A DNA stretch of 55,513 nt, taken from assembly GCA_964410215.1 (NCBI GenBank), contig CAYPHA010000027.1:1-55513 (forward strand). Direction: 5' to 3'. This stretch comes from CAYPHA01 sp964410215 (GTDB taxonomy: Bacteria > Calditrichota > Calditrichia > Calditrichales > CAYPHA01). Shown piece by piece: positions 52,059-55,513 of this stretch (position 1 is its first letter; each line of letters begins with the position of its first letter). Under the pieces are notes generated by a model. It was not told where the DNA came from, did no database searches, and worked only from the letters and a program-made list of their open reading frames with translations. A program made the position numbers and the translations under genes.

Positions 52059-52565
52059 CTATTTATGCGAACTGATGACAAATATCGATTTCGGTTCTGT
52101 CGGGCAGACGTTTTCACATATTCCACAACCGACACAATGCTCTTTAACCACTTCCGGATAAAGTTCGGACTTCAGTATGACGGCTTCCCTGTATATCGGG
52201 CAACGTTCGTAACAGGCCCGGCAGAGGATGCCGTTGTAAGGAAAACAGGTCGACTGGTCGATCACAGCAATCCCCATTCGCACATCCCGTTTATCCACTA
52301 CCGGCTCCAGGGCTTGTGTCGGACAGACTTCGATACAGGGAAAATCTTCGCAAAGATAGCAGGGTATTTCCCTGGGATAGATATAGGGCGTACCCATCTT
52401 CAGTCCCCGTTCCCCGTGAACGATCCCGATAGCGTCATAGGGACAGGCCTGTGCGCATTTACGGCAACGGATACAATGCTTCTCAAACGAACCTTCTTCA
52501 ACAGCCCCGGGGGGGCGAAGCGGATTGGTTTCCGATGCAATTTTCTCAATCAATTCGAGTAACAT
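52059..52565 (-). CDS. napG: NapG-like ferredoxin without Tat signal
   Basis: A 168-aa protein with four 4Fe-4S clusters: CIRCRKCAQACP, CYLCEDFPCIEVCP, CRACYERCP and CVGCGICENVCP. It aligns with the NapG core from its RPPGA motif (residue 16) on. Normal NapG proteins begin with a twin-arginine signal; here the N-terminus is only MLLELIEKIASET. A TAG stop lies in frame nine bases before the ATG, so the signal is truly missing and not a mis-called start. The protein may be cytoplasmic, or exported with a Tat-bearing partner. Ten bases after napD. Confidence 0.85.
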   Translation of the reverse strand: MLLELIEKIASETNPLRPPGAVEEGSFEKHCIRCRKCAQACPYDAIGIVHGERGLKMGTPYIYPREIPCYLCEDFPCIEVCPTQALEPVVDKRDVRMGIAVIDQSTCFPYNGILCRACYERCPIYREAVILKSELYPEVVKEHCVGCGICENVCPTEPKSIFVISSHK

Positions 52566-52574
52566 TATGACCGT

Positions 52575-52871
52575 CTACTGCTTTCTGCCCGGGAAATTGC
52601 CGTTTTTTTCCAGTATATCCGCGTTTTCGGCTGACTCATCCAGTTCAAAATTGACATAAGCAGGAAAAACGCCGAGTATGCCGGGGATCGATGTGCTGAG
52701 TTTCTCAGTCAGACGCTCCAGTTCTTTTGACGACGCGCCTTCGAGAACGGCTACAATGTTATAATCCTTGTGTATGCCGTAAGTCGTAACATTTTCGATA
52801 TTCTGCAGTGCATCCAGAACGGATTCAACCATATCCTGCCTGGAAACCACCACGACACCGCTGATGACCAT
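52575..52871 (-). CDS. napD: NapD-type chaperone for NapA
   Basis: A 98-aa protein of the NapD family with a ferredoxin-like fold: VISGVVVVSRQDMVESVLDAL at the N-terminus and GILGVFPAYVNFE near residue 68. NapD binds the Tat signal of NapA and holds it until the molybdenum cofactor is inserted. Follows napA by 81 bases, which contain a hairpin. Confidence 0.9.
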   Translation of the reverse strand: MVISGVVVVSRQDMVESVLDALQNIENVTTYGIHKDYNIVAVLEGASSKELERLTEKLSTSIPGILGVFPAYVNFELDESAENADILEKNGNFPGRKQ

Positions 52872-52913
52872 GGAATGTACCTTTATAAAATGATTACCGG
52901 TTATTGATCAAAG

Positions 52914-52948
52914 GGAAGGACCGGGCATGATGCCCGGCTTCCTTTTTT
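52914..52948. other. Intercistronic hairpin between napA and napD
   Basis: CCGGGCA (52921-52927) pairs with TGCCCGG (52931-52937), extended by GGAAG/CTTCC (52914-52918, 52938-52942). A T-run follows only on the plus strand, where no gene is ending. On the nap transcript it is a stable hairpin just after the napA stop, suited to protect the napA 3' end or lower downstream expression. Confidence 0.65.
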
Positions 52949-52952
52949 GTGT

Positions 52953-55232
52953 CTACGCTTTACTTATCTGTGCCGCACAGACTTTGTATTCCGGCTCTTT
53001 GGATCCGGGATCAAAGGCGTCAATGGTCAGGACGTTGGCCATCCATTCTCTCCAGTGGAAGGGAATGAAGAGCGTTCCTTCCATTGGCCGGTCAATCACC
53101 CGGGCGGGTATCTTGAGTTCCCCGCGACGTGTAACGACCATGACTTCATCGCGATCCGCAATGCCGAGCTTCCTGGCGTCGGCCGGATTTATTTCCACGT
53201 AGGCCTGGGGAACGGCACGATTCAGTTCAGGCGACGTTCCGGTCATGGTCAGCGTATGCCAGTGTTCCAGTAACCGGCCCGTTGTCAGTGCATAAGGATA
53301 TTCGGCATCAACCGGTTCCTCGGGGCCTTTGTCGGGACGCAGCCAGACGATTGCTTTTCCGTCGGGTTTGCCATAGAAATACATGCGTCTTCCGGTTTTC
53401 TTGTCGGCGGGAAGGGCGTCAAATACCGGGTCCCCTTTTACATACCGTTTGTAGGTACCGGGATGATCGACACTCGGCACAGGCCAGACCAATCCGCGAA
53501 CTTTCTTGAGCCGTTCGTACGGAGCACCGGTCAGGTCCATATCTTTGCCTTTGGTCAGGGTGATATATTCAGACCACATGTTTTCCGCTGTTTTATATGG
53601 TTCAAATTCCTTTTTGAAACCCATTTTTTTGCCAAGATCACGAAGAAGGAAAGCATCCCAAACAGCATCGCCTTCCGGCTTTTTAATAGCCGGCATATAC
53701 TGCGAGCGGCGCTCGGTACAACCGTAAACACCTTCTTTTTCCGACCAGAAAGCAGCAGGGAGAACGACATCGGCGTAATCCGTGGTAGCGGTCGGGAAGA
53801 AAGACTCGGCGACCACGACGAATTGTTCCTTAAGGCCTTTCCAGTACTTGCTCACGTTCGGCAGCGAATGAGCCGGATTCGTACACAGAATGTAAATACC
53901 CTTGATCTCTCCCGTGTTCAGCGCATCGAACATGGCTACTGTGTGCTTGCCCGGTTTCGGCTGAATATTACTGGCCGGAACACCCCAGACTTTGGCGACC
54001 TGTTCACGGTGATCGGGATTTGCAACGACCCGGTGTGCCGGAAGCAGATGGCAGAGCCCGCCGCCTTCGCGTACACCACCGCAGGCGTTGGGCTGACCGG
54101 TCAGGGAGAAGGAATCACTACCGGGTACGCCGATTTTTCCGGTGATGAGATGAAGATTATGCACCAGGTTGTTTGACCAGACGCCGCGGGTGCGCTGATT
54201 CAATCCCATAGTCCACATGCTCATGGCCGTTTTTGCCTGTCCGAAAAGCCGGCCCGCCTTTATGATTTCGTCCGGAGATACCCCGCTTTGTTTAGCGGCG
54301 TATTCAGGTGTAAACGTGGCAAGAAATTTCTTATAGCCTTCCAGACCGACGTTTTTGTTCTCGCCGTTTTCGACCGTCATGAAATTGACCTGTTTGGCCA
54401 TAAAATCTTCATCAGCGTATCCCTCATCAATCAGGATTTTAGCCATGGCATGAAGAACGGCCAGGTCCCAGCCCGGTTTGGTAAAGAGGTGCAGGTCGGC
54501 GACCTGGTCCGTAGGCGTTTTCCGGGGATCGATGATTACAATTTTTACATTCGGGTTCTTGTTCTTATGACGCATGATCCGTTCGAAGACAATGGGATGG
54601 GCTTCAGCGGTATTGGAACCGACTAACAGGAATAATTCGGCTTTCTCAATGTCTTCATAAGTTCCCGCGGGTTCATCCAGACCCATAGTGGTCAGGTACC
54701 CACCTACGGCACTGGCCATGCACAACCGCGGATTACCTTCTACATTGTTGGTGCCGATACAGCCTTTGAACAGTTTATTGGCCATATAGGTCTCTTCCGT
54801 CTCAGCCTGACCGGATCCGTAAAAAGCCAGTGCATCGGCACCGTGTTGCTTTCGGATAGCATTGAATTTTTCTGCGACATGGTCCAGCGCTTTATCTACC
54901 GATACTTTTTCCCATTGACCGTTCTTCTTGATCATGGCTTCCGTAAGGCGTGTCTTATGATAAATCGCTTTATGGAGATAAAATGCCTTGACACATAGAT
55001 GGCCCTGGTTGATTGTATTTTCGTTGTCACCTTTAACGGCAACAATTTTTCCGTCTTTTTCTCCAACCATAACACCACAACCGACACCACAGTAACGGCA
55101 CACCGATTTATGCCATTTCGTCGTGTCTGCAAACAGCATATTCTGCATACCGGGCATCAGACTGATACCGATACTGGCGGCGGCAGATGCGGCTGCGGAT
55201 GTTTTTAAAAAATCTCTGCGCGAAACCGACAT
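52953..55232 (-). CDS. napA: Periplasmic nitrate reductase catalytic subunit NapA
   Basis: A 759-aa molybdopterin oxidoreductase. A Tat signal (SRRDFLKTSAAASAAASIG) is followed by the 4Fe-4S motif CRYCGVGCGVMVG (from about residue 45), the Mo-ligand cysteine in NPRLCMASAV (about 172) and the C-terminal dinucleotide-binding domain. It reduces nitrate to nitrite in the periplasm. The length is that of monomeric NapA such as the Desulfovibrio enzyme (about 755 aa) and shorter than E. coli NapA (828 aa), consistent with absence of napB. ATG behind AGGAGG, 11 bases after the upstream cytochrome gene. Confidence 0.93.
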   Translation of the reverse strand: MSVSRRDFLKTSAAASAAASIGISLMPGMQNMLFADTTKWHKSVCRYCGVGCGVMVGEKDGKIVAVKGDNENTINQGHLCVKAFYLHKAIYHKTRLTEAMIKKNGQWEKVSVDKALDHVAEKFNAIRKQHGADALAFYGSGQAETEETYMANKLFKGCIGTNNVEGNPRLCMASAVGGYLTTMGLDEPAGTYEDIEKAELFLLVGSNTAEAHPIVFERIMRHKNKNPNVKIVIIDPRKTPTDQVADLHLFTKPGWDLAVLHAMAKILIDEGYADEDFMAKQVNFMTVENGENKNVGLEGYKKFLATFTPEYAAKQSGVSPDEIIKAGRLFGQAKTAMSMWTMGLNQRTRGVWSNNLVHNLHLITGKIGVPGSDSFSLTGQPNACGGVREGGGLCHLLPAHRVVANPDHREQVAKVWGVPASNIQPKPGKHTVAMFDALNTGEIKGIYILCTNPAHSLPNVSKYWKGLKEQFVVVAESFFPTATTDYADVVLPAAFWSEKEGVYGCTERRSQYMPAIKKPEGDAVWDAFLLRDLGKKMGFKKEFEPYKTAENMWSEYITLTKGKDMDLTGAPYERLKKVRGLVWPVPSVDHPGTYKRYVKGDPVFDALPADKKTGRRMYFYGKPDGKAIVWLRPDKGPEEPVDAEYPYALTTGRLLEHWHTLTMTGTSPELNRAVPQAYVEINPADARKLGIADRDEVMVVTRRGELKIPARVIDRPMEGTLFIPFHWREWMANVLTIDAFDPGSKEPEYKVCAAQISKA

Positions 55233-55243
55233 AGTGCCTCCTG

Positions 55244-55513
55244 TTATTGATTATGAAATGTTAGTGAGTGGCCGTCATGGCAATCAAAGCAACTGTCAAA
55301 TTTACCGGCTGAAAAATCGACATCCTGATCAGAATGACAGCTCATACAGTTATCCGTCGCCGGTTTTACATGAAATGTTTCCTCGCCGTCGCCATGACAC
55401 AGGTAACAGCCGAAGTTCATTATACCATGACCGCTTCCTGCCCATTGCTTATAAATATCCGGTGTCGTTTCCTTGTGACAGTCACGGCAGCTCATCGTAA
55501 AATCGACATCCGG
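55244..55513 (-). CDS. Multihaem c-type cytochrome (NapM-like), 5' end beyond window
   Basis: The last 89 residues are visible; the frame stays open to the window edge (PDVDFT before the first internal Met), so the start lies outside. Four CXXCH motifs are seen (CRDCH, CYLCH, CMSCH, CFDCH) in short units that repeat a DVDF motif, typical of small tetrahaem periplasmic cytochromes. The position directly before napA matches napM of the Desulfovibrio napCMADGH operon, where NapM feeds electrons to monomeric NapA. More haems and a NapC-like gene may lie upstream. Confidence 0.8.
   Translation of the reverse strand, partial: PDVDFTMSCRDCHKETTPDIYKQWAGSGHGIMNFGCYLCHGDGEETFHVKPATDNCMSCHSDQDVDFSAGKFDSCFDCHDGHSLTFHNQ

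Noticed and set aside
1..55513. tRNA, tmRNA or rRNA genes
   Set aside because: No T-loop GGTTCRA with matching acceptor arms, and no rRNA-like conserved blocks, were seen in the intergenic gaps. A tRNAscan-SE or Infernal run would be decisive.

Overview
The window looks like a metagenome-assembled contig (one 100-N scaffold gap) from a Gram-negative member of the FCB superphylum. Support: two secreted proteins end in the NYPNPFN-type C-terminal sorting domain typical of Bacteroidota, Calditrichota, KSB1 and Marinimicrobia; the sigma factor is the short (277 aa) Bacteroidota-like primary type; and there is a TonB-dependent receptor, an Mla/MCE lipid transport operon, lipoproteins and Tat-exported redox enzymes. 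A nitrate-ammonifying Calditrichota/KSB1-like lineage would fit, but the sequence alone does not fix the phylum.

Region by region. (1) About 1-10.2 kb is an AT-rich defence/mobile island, all on the minus strand: a PLD-nuclease/SNF2-type helicase, a DinD homologue, an Eco57I-like adenine methyltransferase with a C-terminal specificity region (together a two-part restriction-modification-like system), a DUF3800 protein coupled to a small unknown protein, and a RhuM homologue. (2) 10.3-16.3 kb: sugar-phosphate isomerase-like protein, EamA transporter, a large secreted NlpC/P60-type protein with a sorting tail, and an O-methyltransferase. (3) 16.4-33.2 kb: housekeeping and accessory genes (Lon-N-like protein, glycine decarboxylase, HiPIP, lysine-2,3-aminomutase-like radical SAM enzyme, DUF4397 lipoprotein, a PDZ-containing sensor kinase with an OmpR/PhoB-type regulator, B12-binding radical SAM protein, secreted metallophosphatase, AbgT transporter, primary-like sigma factor). 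Two copies of a 131-bp MITE-like element with perfect 6-bp target duplications lie here. (4) 33.5-36.2 kb: mlaE-mlaF-mlaD-type lipid transport operon behind a consensus promoter. (5) 36.2-46.9 kb: MOSC protein, RRM RNA-binding protein, lipoprotein, an AMP-ligase/ACP/PlsC tri-domain protein, a HipA-like kinase with DUF3037 partner, a TPR protein interrupted by the assembly gap, an unknown membrane protein and a TonB-dependent receptor. (6) 47.3-55.5 kb: a respiratory operon on the minus strand in the order multihaem cytochrome (cut by the window end), napA, napD, napG-like, napH, Rieske protein, cytochrome b, octahaem HAO-like cytochrome, mobA.

The last region is the most coherent system. NapA would reduce nitrate to nitrite in the periplasm, NapD and MobA serve its maturation, NapG/NapH-like and Rieske/cytochrome b proteins are two possible quinol-to-periplasm electron routes, and the HAO-like octahaem protein is the obvious candidate for reducing nitrite onward to ammonium, since no NrfA is seen. 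A Rieske/cytochrome b pair without cytochrome c1 but with an octahaem cytochrome in the same operon is the most interesting arrangement in the window. No tRNA, rRNA or CRISPR array was found.
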